DNA of 64,000 nt from Caballeronia glathei. GTDB taxonomy: Bacteria > Pseudomonadota > Gammaproteobacteria > Burkholderiales > Burkholderiaceae. This document shows, in pieces, positions 32,904 through 41,217 of this stretch. The position numbers and the translations under genes were made by a program. The stretch lies in the NCBI RefSeq assembly GCF_000698595.1, contig NZ_JFHC01000003.1:124001-188000 (forward strand), written 5' to 3'. How positions within the stretch are numbered: position 1 is the first letter of the stretch; each line of letters begins with the position of its first letter. A model generated the notes under the pieces. It made no database searches. It saw only the letters and a program-made list of their open reading frames with translations, and was not told where the DNA came from.

Positions 32904-34486
32904 GCTTCCTGACCCGCGTCCCCGACCTGCACGCCGATCACGCGTCGATTGCGCGTTTCGTCGGCCTGCTGCACCGGACGATCGGGCTCGATGCCGCGTC
33001 GATCGGCGCGAGCGCGATCGAGCGCGCCGTGCGCGAGCGCTTTGCCGCGTGGCGCGATCACGGGCAGGCGGGCGCGACGCTCGACGACTACTGGCACGCC
33101 GTCAACGCCGAAGCGCAGCGTCTGCAGGACCTGATCGAAGCGGTCGTCGTGCCGGAGACATGGTTTTTCCGCGACGCCGAGGCGTTCGCCGCGCTCGCGC
33201 GGCTCGCGAAGGTGAAGCTGCTCGACCGTCCGGGCAAGCCCGTGCGGGTGTTGAGCGTGCCGTGCTCGTCCGGCGAGGAGCCGTATTCGGCGGCGATGGC
33301 GATGATCGACGCGGGCATCGCGCCCGAACGCTTTTCGATCGATGCGCTCGACGTGAGCGAAACCGCGCTCGCCCGCGCACGGCATGCGCACTACGGGCGC
33401 AACGCGTTTCGCGGCCATGCGCTCGCGTTCCGGGACCGCCACTTCGAGCGGGCGGCCGACGGCTGGCGGCTCGGCCCCGAGGTGGCGGCCCGTGTGCGAT
33501 TCGCGCAGGCGAACCTGCTGCAACTCGATCCGTATGCATTCGAGCGCTTCGACTTCGTGTTCTGCCGCAACGTGCTGATCTATTTCGACCGCGATACGCA
33601 GCACGCCGCGCTCGACGTGCTGGAGCGCCTGCTTGCCGACGACGGCACGCTCTTCGTCGGACCGGCGGAGACGGGCTTGCTGATGCGCGAGGGCATGACT
33701 TCCGCGAAGATTGCGCTTGCCTTCGCGTTTCACCGGACGCGCGATGGCAGCGATCCTTCCGCGAAGGCGGTGCGCCACGCATGGGCGGCGGGTGGCGCGT
33801 TCATGGCGCACTTCGCTGCGACAGCGGCGACCGCGACGGCGACGGCAACGGCGGCAGTGACGGATGCGCGCGTGGCGTTCCCCGTGCCGCCCGGCAGCGT
33901 TCCGCCAGCGCAAGCCTTCGCGACGTCGGCATTCGACACCACCCGCCTCGCGGCGCTTGCGCAGGTTCGCGTGCCGAACGTCGGCGGCCGGTTGCCCGCT
34001 GGCGCGGCGGGGGAAAGTCTCGCGCACGTGCGGCTGGCCGCCACCGTCGACGTCTCCGGCGGCGCGCCGGGACGGACGCCCGCCGCCGCGTTCGCGCCGC
34101 GCACGGTGAGCGTTCCGCCGGCGGCGTCTGCCGCTCCCGCTCCTGCGCCATTGGGGCGAGGCCCACTGGCAAGGAACCTCGACGAGGCGCATACCCTCGC
34201 CGACGCCGGGAACCTCGACGCCGCCGCCGTGGCGGCGCGCGCCTATCTCGCAGCGCATCCGTCGAGCGCGAGCGCGTACTACCTGCTTGGCCTGATCGCG
34301 GACGCACGCGGCGTCACGCCCGAAGCCCGCACGCACTACAAGCGCGCGCTCTATCTCGACCCGGCGCACCGCGAGGCCCTCACGCACCTTGCGGCCGTCC
34401 TCGAACTCGACGGCGACGAAGCCGGCGCGCGCCTGCTGCTCGCGCGTGCCGACCGTGTCGTGAAGCACGGAGGCCGCGATGAATGA
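32900..34486 (+). CDS. wspC: WspC, CheR-type methyltransferase with C-terminal TPR
   Basis: 528 residues; the ATG overlaps the wspB stop (ATGA). The CheR domain has VPETWFFRDAEAFAAL, VLSVPCSSGEEPYSAAMA (SAM site) and FDFVFCRNVLIYFDRDTQ. A long Ala/Thr/Pro-rich linker follows (about residues 300-425), with triplet-repeat DNA at 33816-33863. TPR-like helices then end the protein (HTLADAGNLDAAAVAARAYL, SAYYLLGLIADARG). It would methylate WspA receptor glutamates; loss-of-function and balance with WspF tune the pathway in other bacteria. Confidence 0.92.
   Translation: MSFLTRVPDLHADHASIARFVGLLHRTIGLDAASIGASAIERAVRERFAAWRDHGQAGATLDDYWHAVNAEAQRLQDLIEAVVVPETWFFRDAEAFAALARLAKVKLLDRPGKPVRVLSVPCSSGEEPYSAAMAMIDAGIAPERFSIDALDVSETALARARHAHYGRNAFRGHALAFRDRHFERAADGWRLGPEVAARVRFAQANLLQLDPYAFERFDFVFCRNVLIYFDRDTQHAALDVLERLLADDGTLFVGPAETGLLMREGMTSAKIALAFAFHRTRDGSDPSAKAVRHAWAAGGAFMAHFAATAATATATATAAVTDARVAFPVPPGSVPPAQAFATSAFDTTRLAALAQVRVPNVGGRLPAGAAGESLAHVRLAATVDVSGGAPGRTPAAAFAPRTVSVPPAASAAPAPAPLGRGPLARNLDEAHTLADAGNLDAAAVAARAYLAAHPSSASAYYLLGLIADARGVTPEARTHYKRALYLDPAHREALTHLAAVLELDGDEAGARLLLARADRVVKHGGRDE
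33816..33863. repeat. Imperfect GCGACG-type triplet repeat within wspC
   Basis: Runs of GCGAC/GGCGAC/GGCAAC units encode the Ala-Thr linker of WspC. Repeat-length change by multiples of three would lengthen or shorten the linker without breaking the frame. Confidence 0.4.
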
Positions 34487-35252
34487 CGAAGCGCGAGGCG
34501 CTTTCGATGCCGCGCACCCCGAGGCGATCGACGATTGCTGGAACCGGATCGGCGTGCGCGGCGACGGCTCGTGTCCGCGGCTCGCCGACTACGTGCATTG
34601 CCGAAACTGCCCGGTGCACGATGCGGCGGCGGCCCGCGTGCTCGATCGCGCGGGTACTGCGGTTGCGTTCGCCGCCGGCGCGAAGCCGGAAGCCGACCCG
34701 CGCGGATTGTCAGCGGAACGCGGCGCGCGCGAGGACGAGCAGTCACTGTCGTGCCTCGTGTTCCGTGTCGGCGACGAATGGCTCGGGCTGCCGACCGCGA
34801 TCTTCCGCCAGGTCGCGCAACTGCGGCCGATCCATTCGCTGCCGCACCGGCGTCACCGGTCGGTGCTCGGCGTCGTGAACGTGCGCGGCGAGCTGCTCGT
34901 GTGCGCGTCGCTCGCGCGGCTGTTCGGCATCGAGCGCGCGCAGGAGATTCTGCCGTCGCAGGCGCCGGGCGGGCGCGCGGCGTTCGCGGTCGACGCCCGC
35001 GAACTCGGGCGGCTGCTCGTCATCGAGCGGCCGGGCGGCGACCGGGCCGACGGCGAGGGCCCGATCGCTTTTCCCGCCGATGCCGTCGACGGCGTGCATC
35101 GCTTCGCGCGCGCGGCCTTGCAGCCAGTGCCGGCCACGCTCGCGCACCGGTCCGCGTCGCACGCGCACGCGGTGGTCGGCTACAAGGGCCGCACGGTCGG
35201 CCTGCTCGACGCCGGAAAATTGTTCGACACCCTCAACCGGAGCCTGACATGA
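34479..35252 (+). CDS. wspD: WspD, CheW-like coupling protein
   Basis: 257 residues. An N-terminal region with CWNRIGVRGDGSCP and HCRNCPVHD (Cys-rich, typical of WspD) precedes the CheW domain, LSCLVFRVGDEWLGLPTAIF through SVLGVVNVRGELLVCASLAR. It starts 8 bases inside the end of wspC, so translation is coupled. WspD is the second coupling protein of the Wsp receptor-kinase array. Its function follows from family knowledge and the conserved gene order. Confidence 0.92.
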   Translation: MNDEARGAFDAAHPEAIDDCWNRIGVRGDGSCPRLADYVHCRNCPVHDAAAARVLDRAGTAVAFAAGAKPEADPRGLSAERGAREDEQSLSCLVFRVGDEWLGLPTAIFRQVAQLRPIHSLPHRRHRSVLGVVNVRGELLVCASLARLFGIERAQEILPSQAPGGRAAFAVDARELGRLLVIERPGGDRADGEGPIAFPADAVDGVHRFARAALQPVPATLAHRSASHAHAVVGYKGRTVGLLDAGKLFDTLNRSLT

Positions 35253-37561
35253 GCGCCGGCGACGAAGCACAGGATTCGCTGCTCGAACTGTTTCGCGAGG
35301 AGGCGCGCACGCAGGCGCAGATTCTGTCCGACGGCCTGCTCGCGCTCGAACGCGCGCCGCGCGCGCCCGACACGCTCGAAGCCTGCATGCGCGCCGCGCA
35401 TTCGCTGAAGGGCGCGGCGCGGATCGTCGGCGTGCCGGTGGGCGTGACGCTCGCGCACGTGATGGAGGACTGCTTCGTCGCCGCGCAGGAAGGGCGCCTC
35501 ACGCTGGATGCGGGCTACATCGACCTGCTGCTGCGCGGCGTCGACCTGATCGTTGCGATCGGCGAGGGGCGCAGCGCGGCCGCGCAGGACAATGTCGACG
35601 GTTTCGTCGGCGCGCTCGAGGCGCGCATGCGCGGCACGCGGCCACACGATGCGCAACTGTCGCGCGAACTCGTGCTCGAGGACGCGGCGCTCTCCGTGGT
35701 GGACGATCCGGCCCCGCCTGGCTCTGCCGCGCTCGATGTGCCAGATGTGCCCGATGTGCCGGAGCCGGCCGCCGCGGATCGCAGTTCGCCCGCCGCGCGC
35801 CCCGGCGAAGCCCGCATGCTGCGCGTGCGCGCCGATACGCTCGACCGCCTGCTGAGCCATTCGGGCGAATCGCTCGTCGAATCGCGCTGGCTCAAGCCGT
35901 TCGCCCAGTCGATGCTGCGCGTGAAGCGCATCCAGCGCGACGCGAGCCGCGCGCTCGACGTCCTGCATGAAACACTCGACGACGCGCCCGGCCACGCGCT
36001 CGGCCTGCGCGCCCACGCCGCACTCGACGAAGTGCGCCGCCTCACCGCCGAAGCGCACCGGCAACTGAACGAGCGTCTCGCGGAACTCGAAAACTACGAC
36101 CGCCGCTCGACGCACCTGTCGCAGCAGCTTTACGACGAAGCGCTCGAATGCCGGATGCGCCCGTTCGTCGACGCGACGGGCGGCTTCGCGCGCATGGTGC
36201 GCGACGTCGCGCGCTCGCTCGGCAAGGAGGCGCGGCTCGTGATCGTCGGTGAAACGACGCAGGTGGACCGCGACATCCTCGATCTGCTCGACGGCCCGCT
36301 CGGCCATCTGCTGCGCAACGCCGCCGATCACGGCATCGAGCCGCCCGGGGTGCGCCGCGCGCGCGGCAAGCCGCCCGAGGGCACGATCACGCTGGAGGCG
36401 CGCCACAGCGCGGGCGCGCTCTTCATCAGCGTGACCGACGACGGAGGCGGCATCGACATCGGCGCGCTGCGCCGCACTGTCGTGAACAGGAAGCTCGCGA
36501 GCGAGGCGACGGCCGAGCGGCTCTCGGAGGCCGAGCTGCTCGAATTCCTGTTCCTGCCCGGCTTTTCGATGCGCGATGCCGTCACCGACGTATCGGGCCG
36601 CGGCGTGGGCCTCGACGCGGTGCAGGACGTGGTGCGGCAGGTGCGCGGAAGCGTGCGCGTGACGCAGGAAACCGGCGTGTGCACGCGGTTCCTGCTGCAG
36701 TTGCCGCTGACGCTCTCGGTGATCCGCAGCCTGATCGTGGAAGTGGCGGGCGAGCCCTACGGCCTGCCGCTCGCGCACGTCACGCACACGCTCGTGCTGC
36801 CGGCCGCCGCGATCGACATGCTGGAAGGCCAGCAGCATTTTTCCTTCGACGGCCGGCGCATCGGCCTCGTCACCGCGCATCAGATTCTCGACGCCGGCGC
36901 CTTCCAGGCGCGCGGCGACACGCTCGACGTGGTCGTGATCGGGCAGGGCGCCGCGAGCTACGGCGTGGTGGTGGACCGCTTTCTCGGCGAGCGGATGCTG
37001 GTCGTGCAGCCGCTCGACAAGCGGCTCGGCAAGGTGCGCAACATCGCGGCGGGCGCGCTGATGGAAAACGGCGACCCGCTCCTGATCGCCGATATCGACG
37101 ACTGGCTGCGCTCCGTCGAAAAGCTGGTGGCGGGCGGCGAGCTCGGGCGCGTGGGTGCGGGCGCGGCCCGTGCGGCCGAGAAGAGCGCGAAGCGCGTGCT
37201 GGTGGTCGACGATTCGCTGACCGTGCGCGAGCTGGAGCGCAAGCTGCTCGCGTCGCGCGGCTACGACGTGACGGTCGCGGTGGACGGCATGGACGGCTGG
37301 AACGCGGTGCGCGGGGAGCGCTTCGACCTCGTCGTGACGGATATCGACATGCCGCGCCTCGACGGCATCGAACTCGTCACGCTGATCCGGCGCGATGCGC
37401 AGCTTGCGAACACGCCGGTGATGATCGTGTCGTACAAGGACCGCGCCGAGGATCGCCAGCGCGGGCTCGACGCGGGCGCGGACTACTATCTCGCGAAGGG
37501 CAGCTTTCATGACCAGACGCTGCTCGACGCCGTGCGCGACCTGATCGGGGAGGCGAAGTGA
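35249..37561 (+). CDS. wspE: WspE, CheA-type hybrid histidine kinase with receiver domain
   Basis: 770 residues; the ATG overlaps the wspD stop (ATGA). Order of domains: HPt with phospho-His51 in AAHSLKGAARIVG; a dimerisation region near 185-290; the ATPase with HLLRNAADHGIEPP, VTDDGGGIDIGALR and VSGRGVGLDAVQDVV; a CheW-like regulatory domain (VIRSLIVEVAGEPYGLPL); and a C-terminal receiver with VLVVDDSLTVRELER and the phospho-Asp segment LVVTDIDMPRLDG. It autophosphorylates in response to WspA and passes phosphate to WspR and WspF. Confidence 0.94.
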   Translation: MSAGDEAQDSLLELFREEARTQAQILSDGLLALERAPRAPDTLEACMRAAHSLKGAARIVGVPVGVTLAHVMEDCFVAAQEGRLTLDAGYIDLLLRGVDLIVAIGEGRSAAAQDNVDGFVGALEARMRGTRPHDAQLSRELVLEDAALSVVDDPAPPGSAALDVPDVPDVPEPAAADRSSPAARPGEARMLRVRADTLDRLLSHSGESLVESRWLKPFAQSMLRVKRIQRDASRALDVLHETLDDAPGHALGLRAHAALDEVRRLTAEAHRQLNERLAELENYDRRSTHLSQQLYDEALECRMRPFVDATGGFARMVRDVARSLGKEARLVIVGETTQVDRDILDLLDGPLGHLLRNAADHGIEPPGVRRARGKPPEGTITLEARHSAGALFISVTDDGGGIDIGALRRTVVNRKLASEATAERLSEAELLEFLFLPGFSMRDAVTDVSGRGVGLDAVQDVVRQVRGSVRVTQETGVCTRFLLQLPLTLSVIRSLIVEVAGEPYGLPLAHVTHTLVLPAAAIDMLEGQQHFSFDGRRIGLVTAHQILDAGAFQARGDTLDVVVIGQGAASYGVVVDRFLGERMLVVQPLDKRLGKVRNIAAGALMENGDPLLIADIDDWLRSVEKLVAGGELGRVGAGAARAAEKSAKRVLVVDDSLTVRELERKLLASRGYDVTVAVDGMDGWNAVRGERFDLVVTDIDMPRLDGIELVTLIRRDAQLANTPVMIVSYKDRAEDRQRGLDAGADYYLAKGSFHDQTLLDAVRDLIGEAK

Positions 37562-37682
37562 GCGCCGCCGCGTCGTCCGGGTTCAGCGTGTCCGGCCTGC
37601 GTGCCGCATTCGTGGCCGCATGCGCAGCCAGCACGATTCTTGCGCAACCGAAGATCGATGCGATCACGAGAGGGGCACCGCA

Positions 37683-38693
37683 ATGAAGATCGGCATCGTG
37701 AACGATGTGCAGCTGGCGGTGGAGGCGCTGCGGCGCGCGCTTGCCACGCGAGCCGACTTCGAGGTCGCGTGGGTCGCGCGCGACGGCGCCGAGGCGCTCG
37801 ACTACTGCATCGCAGAGCGCCCCGACGTCGTGCTGATGGACCTCGTGATGCCGAACGTCGACGGCGTCGAGGCGACGCGCCGCATCATGGCGCGCGCGCC
37901 GTGCGCGATTCTCGTCGTCACCATCGACGTCGGCGCGAACGCGTGGCGCGTGTACGAGGCGATGGGCGCGGGCGCGCTCGATGCGGTCGATACCCCCGCG
38001 CTCGCGGGCGCCGACGCGCGGCGCGGCATCGCCGCACTGATCGCGAAGATCGACCAGATCGGCGCGCGGCTCGTCTCCACGTGCGCGCCGCCGCCTGCGA
38101 GCGCGGTGCCGCGCGTGACGAGCAACACGGCGCTCGTCGCGATCGGCGCGTCGGCGGGCGGTCCCGCGGCGCTCGCCACGCTGCTCGGCGCGCTGCCCGC
38201 CGATTTCGCGCCGGCGACAGTCATCGTGCAGCACGTCGACCGGGCGTTTGCCGAAGGCATGGCGCAATGGCTCGACGCGCAGTCGAAGCTGCCCGTGCGC
38301 GTGGCGCGCGAAGGCGATTCGCCGCGCCCGGGCGAGGTGCTGCTCGCCGCCACCAACGATCACCTGCATTTTTCCGACAGCCGCCGGCTCGGCTACACGC
38401 GGCATCCGGCGGACATGCCGTACCGGCCTTCCGTCGACGTCTTCTTTCAGAGCGTCGCCGAGCGCTGGACCGGGCGCGCCGTGGGCGTGCTGCTCACGGG
38501 CATGGGCCGCGACGGCGCGATCGGCCTGAAGGCGATGCGCGCGAAGGGCTATCACACGATTGCGCAGGACGAGGCGACCTGCGCGGTCTACGGCATGCCG
38601 AAGGCGGCCGCGGCGCTGAACGCGGCGGTTGCGATCCTGCCGCTGCCGCGCATCGCCGATGCGCTCATCGCCGCCTTGCGCCCCGTGCGCTGA
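37683..38693 (+). CDS. wspF: WspF, CheB-type protein-glutamate methylesterase
   Basis: 336 residues from ATG 37683 (GAGAGGGG upstream). The N-terminal receiver has IVNDVQLAVEAL and the phospho-Asp in VVLMDLVMPNVDG. The C-terminal esterase has the triad segments Ser in AIGASAGGP, His in VIVQHVD and Asp in TGMGRDGA. It removes methyl groups from WspA and restrains the pathway; in Pseudomonas, loss of wspF locks WspR on and causes wrinkly colonies. A 121-base gap with no gene (37562-37682) separates it from wspE. Confidence 0.93.
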   Translation: MKIGIVNDVQLAVEALRRALATRADFEVAWVARDGAEALDYCIAERPDVVLMDLVMPNVDGVEATRRIMARAPCAILVVTIDVGANAWRVYEAMGAGALDAVDTPALAGADARRGIAALIAKIDQIGARLVSTCAPPPASAVPRVTSNTALVAIGASAGGPAALATLLGALPADFAPATVIVQHVDRAFAEGMAQWLDAQSKLPVRVAREGDSPRPGEVLLAATNDHLHFSDSRRLGYTRHPADMPYRPSVDVFFQSVAERWTGRAVGVLLTGMGRDGAIGLKAMRAKGYHTIAQDEATCAVYGMPKAAAALNAAVAILPLPRIADALIAALRPVR

Positions 38694-38723
38694 AAGACAC
38701 CTATTCGAAACCAGGACACCTCA

Positions 38724-39842
38724 ATGGAACATCCCAATCCGGACCCGCTCGCAGAACGCGCGAAGCGTGCCGCCGCCGCGGCGGCGGCGAGCGTCGAGCG
38801 AGCGGGCACCCGCGCGGTCGCGGAAGAGCGCGCGGTTTCCGACCTGCTCGCCGCCGCGCTGAACGCGCCGCCCGCCGACGAATGCCCGATCATGGTGCTG
38901 CTCGTCGACGACCAGACGATCATCGCGGAAGCGGTGCGCCGCGCGCTCGCGGATCAGCCGAACGTCGACTTCCACTACTGCACGAAGCCCGAGGACGCGC
39001 TGCGGGTGGCCGAGGAGACGCGCCCGACCGTGATCCTGCAGGATCTCGTGATGCCGGGCGTCGACGGGCTCACGCTCGTGCGGCAGTACCGCGAGAACGC
39101 GTCGACGCGCGACATCCCGATCATCGTGCTTTCCACGAAGGAGGAGCCGCGCATCAAGAGCGCGGCGTTTTCGGCGGGCGCGAACGACTATCTGGTGAAG
39201 CTGCCCGATACGATCGAGCTGATCGCGCGCATCCGCTACCACTCGCGTTCGTACCTGAATCTGCTGCAGCGCGACGAGGCGTATCGCGCGCTCAGGCAAT
39301 CGCAGCAGCAACTGCTCGAAACCAATCTCGAACTGCAGCGGCTCACGAACTCGGACGGCCTGACGGGCCTCTCGAACCGGCGCTGCCTTGACGACTACCT
39401 GAGCGCCGAATGGCGCCGCGCGGTCCGCGACCGGGCGCCGATCGGCTTCCTGATGATCGACGTCGACAACTTCAAGTCCTACAACGACACCTACGGCCAC
39501 GTTGCCGGCGACGATGTGCTCAAGCTCGTCGCGCATACGGTGGAGACGTGCCTGAACCGGCCCGCCGATCTCGCCGCGCGCTTCGGCGGCGAGGAGTTCG
39601 CGGTGGTGCTGCCCTCGACCTCGGCCGGCGGCCTGCGCCTGCTCGGGGAAAAGATCCGCCTCGCCGTGGCGGCGCTCGACGTGCCGCACACCGGCTCGGC
39701 GACCGGCCACGTGACGATCAGCGTCGGCGGGGCGACGCAGGTGCCGCACGGCGACGAGCCGTCGAAGCAACTGGTCGAGGCCGCCGATCTCGCGCTGTAC
39801 CAGGCGAAGCGCGACGGGCGCAACCGGGTCGTCGCGGGATGA
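38724..39842 (+). CDS. wspR: WspR, response regulator diguanylate cyclase
   Basis: 372 residues. A receiver (VLLVDDQTIIAEAVRRAL, phospho-Asp107 in LQDLVMPGVDG) is joined by a helical stalk (SQQQLLETNLELQRLTNSDG) to a GGDEF domain with intact GGEEF at 288-292 and the inhibitory site RPAD at 279-282. Phosphorylation by WspE would trigger c-di-GMP synthesis. An Ala-rich extension of about 35 residues precedes the receiver, longer than in Pseudomonas WspR. It ends the seven-gene cluster. Its product is a likely input to PgaC/PgaD in this window. Confidence 0.95.
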   Translation: MEHPNPDPLAERAKRAAAAAAASVERAGTRAVAEERAVSDLLAAALNAPPADECPIMVLLVDDQTIIAEAVRRALADQPNVDFHYCTKPEDALRVAEETRPTVILQDLVMPGVDGLTLVRQYRENASTRDIPIIVLSTKEEPRIKSAAFSAGANDYLVKLPDTIELIARIRYHSRSYLNLLQRDEAYRALRQSQQQLLETNLELQRLTNSDGLTGLSNRRCLDDYLSAEWRRAVRDRAPIGFLMIDVDNFKSYNDTYGHVAGDDVLKLVAHTVETCLNRPADLAARFGGEEFAVVLPSTSAGGLRLLGEKIRLAVAALDVPHTGSATGHVTISVGGATQVPHGDEPSKQLVEAADLALYQAKRDGRNRVVAG

Positions 39843-39931
39843 GCCGGCAAATGCTCGCGGGCCTATAATCGTTAGCTGGTCTGAAACCCCAATCCGCTTC
39901 GCTCGAGCGTCGCGGCACAGGAGCCCGCAGC

Positions 39932-40246
39932 ATGTATATCGCCATGAATCGCTTCAAAGTGACCCTCGGGTCCGAGACCGAGTTCGAAAACCTCTGGACG
40001 AGCCGGGACACGCATCTGAAGGAAGTGCCGGGCTTCGTGGAGTTTCACCTGCTCAAAGGGCCGCGCAAGGACGACCACGTCCTGTATTCCAGCCACACGG
40101 TCTGGGCGAACCAGGCGGCCTTCGAGAACTGGACGAAGTCGGAGGCGTTTCGCGCCGCGCACCGCAATGCCGGGAACGGAACCCGCTCGCTGTATCTCGG
40201 GCACCCGGAGTTCGAAGGCTTCGAGGTGATCCAGACGGTGAAGTGA
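39932..40246 (+). CDS. Antibiotic biosynthesis monooxygenase-like (ABM/IsdG-fold) protein
   Basis: 104 residues. MYIAMNRFKVTLGSETEFE, GFVEFHLLKGP and WANQAAFENWTKSEAFRAAH match the ABM ferredoxin-like dimeric fold, whose members include haem-degrading monooxygenases. The Trp and His in the second half are the usual ligand-binding positions. Whether it degrades haem or another substrate is not clear from sequence. It is single and lies 89 bases after wspR; a strong hairpin follows its stop. Confidence 0.84.
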   Translation: MYIAMNRFKVTLGSETEFENLWTSRDTHLKEVPGFVEFHLLKGPRKDDHVLYSSHTVWANQAAFENWTKSEAFRAAHRNAGNGTRSLYLGHPEFEGFEVIQTVK

Positions 40247-40296
40247 ACGGGCGTTTCCGCTCTTTCAGGAACTCGCTGGAACCGTTCCGGGGCAAA

Positions 40297-40350
40297 GCCG
40301 ATGCCCTCCGCCGGGCCGCAGCGCGGTCCGCCGGAGGGCATCGGCGTTTT
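40297..40350. terminator. Bidirectional terminator between ABM gene and tam
   Basis: GCCGATGCCCTCCG (40297-40310) pairs perfectly with CGGAGGGCATCGGC (40332-40345) to give a 14-bp stem with a 21-base loop that can fold further. GTTTT follows on the plus strand; on the minus strand the stem is followed by TTTGCC. It sits in the gap between the two convergent genes. Confidence 0.8.
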
Positions 40351-40364
40351 CGGGTATCGACGGC

Positions 40365-41135
40365 CTAGCGCGTCGCGACGATGAAGAGCCGCGGGAAGGG
40401 CAGCAGCACCGTGCCGTCCGCGAGCGCGGGGTACGCCTGCGCGATCGCCGTCTCGTAGCGTTCGAGGTAGGCGGCGCGTTCGGTGTCGTCGAGCGCCTCC
40501 AGAAACGGGCGCAGGCCGCTGCCCTTGAACCACTCGACCACCGCGTGAGCGCCGCCCGCGAGCGGGTGATGGTACGTCGTGCGCCACACGTCCACGGCGG
40601 CGCACGCGGGGCGCAGCTCGCGGTAGTACCACTGTGCGTCGTGCCGGACGGTCCGTGCCTGCGCGGCATCGGCGAGCCTGGCGGCCCACGGCCCGTCCTC
40701 GGCGATCTCGCGCATCAGCCGGTGCGCGGGCTCCTCCAGGTTGTCCGGCATCTGCACGGCGAGACTGCCGCCCGGCGCGAGCTTCGCGATGAGCGCGGGA
40801 AACAGCGCGGCATGGTCCGGGACCCATTGAAGCACGGCGTTCGCCAGAATGACGTCGAACGGGCCCGGGTCCTGCCACGCCCCGATGTCGGACAGCTCGA
40901 AGCGGACTTCGGGCAGCCGCTTGCGCGCGGCCGCGATCATGTCGGGGGAACTGTCGAAGCCGGCGATCGCGGCGCCCGGAAAGCGCGCGGCAAGGACCTC
41001 CGTGGAGTTCCCCGGGCCGCACCCGATATCCACGACCGAGCGCGCCCCCGCCACCGGCACCGCGGCAAGCAGATCGCGCACGGGCCGCGTGCGCTCGTTC
41101 TCGAAACTGACGTACTGACTGGCAGACCAGCTCAT
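40365..41135 (-). CDS. tam: Trans-aconitate 2-methyltransferase
   Basis: 256 residues from ATG 41135, close to E. coli Tam (252). The frame continues upstream, but the sequence there is Pro/Arg-rich without a start signal. The start MSWSASQYVSFENERTRPVRDL is diagnostic of Tam, followed by VVDIGCGPGNSTE (SAM motif I), FDVILANAVLQWVPDH and GGSLAVQMPDNL. The enzyme methylates trans-aconitate, removing a spontaneous inhibitor of the citrate cycle. It lies 82 bases after the panE-like gene on the same strand. Confidence 0.93.
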   Translation of the reverse strand: MSWSASQYVSFENERTRPVRDLLAAVPVAGARSVVDIGCGPGNSTEVLAARFPGAAIAGFDSSPDMIAAARKRLPEVRFELSDIGAWQDPGPFDVILANAVLQWVPDHAALFPALIAKLAPGGSLAVQMPDNLEEPAHRLMREIAEDGPWAARLADAAQARTVRHDAQWYYRELRPACAAVDVWRTTYHHPLAGGAHAVVEWFKGSGLRPFLEALDDTERAAYLERYETAIAQAYPALADGTVLLPFPRLFIVATR

Positions 41136-41217
41136 CGCGCGGCTCCTCGGCGGCTCGGGTTCGGGCGGCAGCCGGTGCTCGCGCTGCGCAGGCGGGATCG
41201 GTCCCGCCCGCCTGCGA

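Noticed and set aside
35180..37510. 776-residue open frame on the minus strand across wspE
   Set aside because: Antisense shadow; the plus-strand kinase has all the expected motifs.
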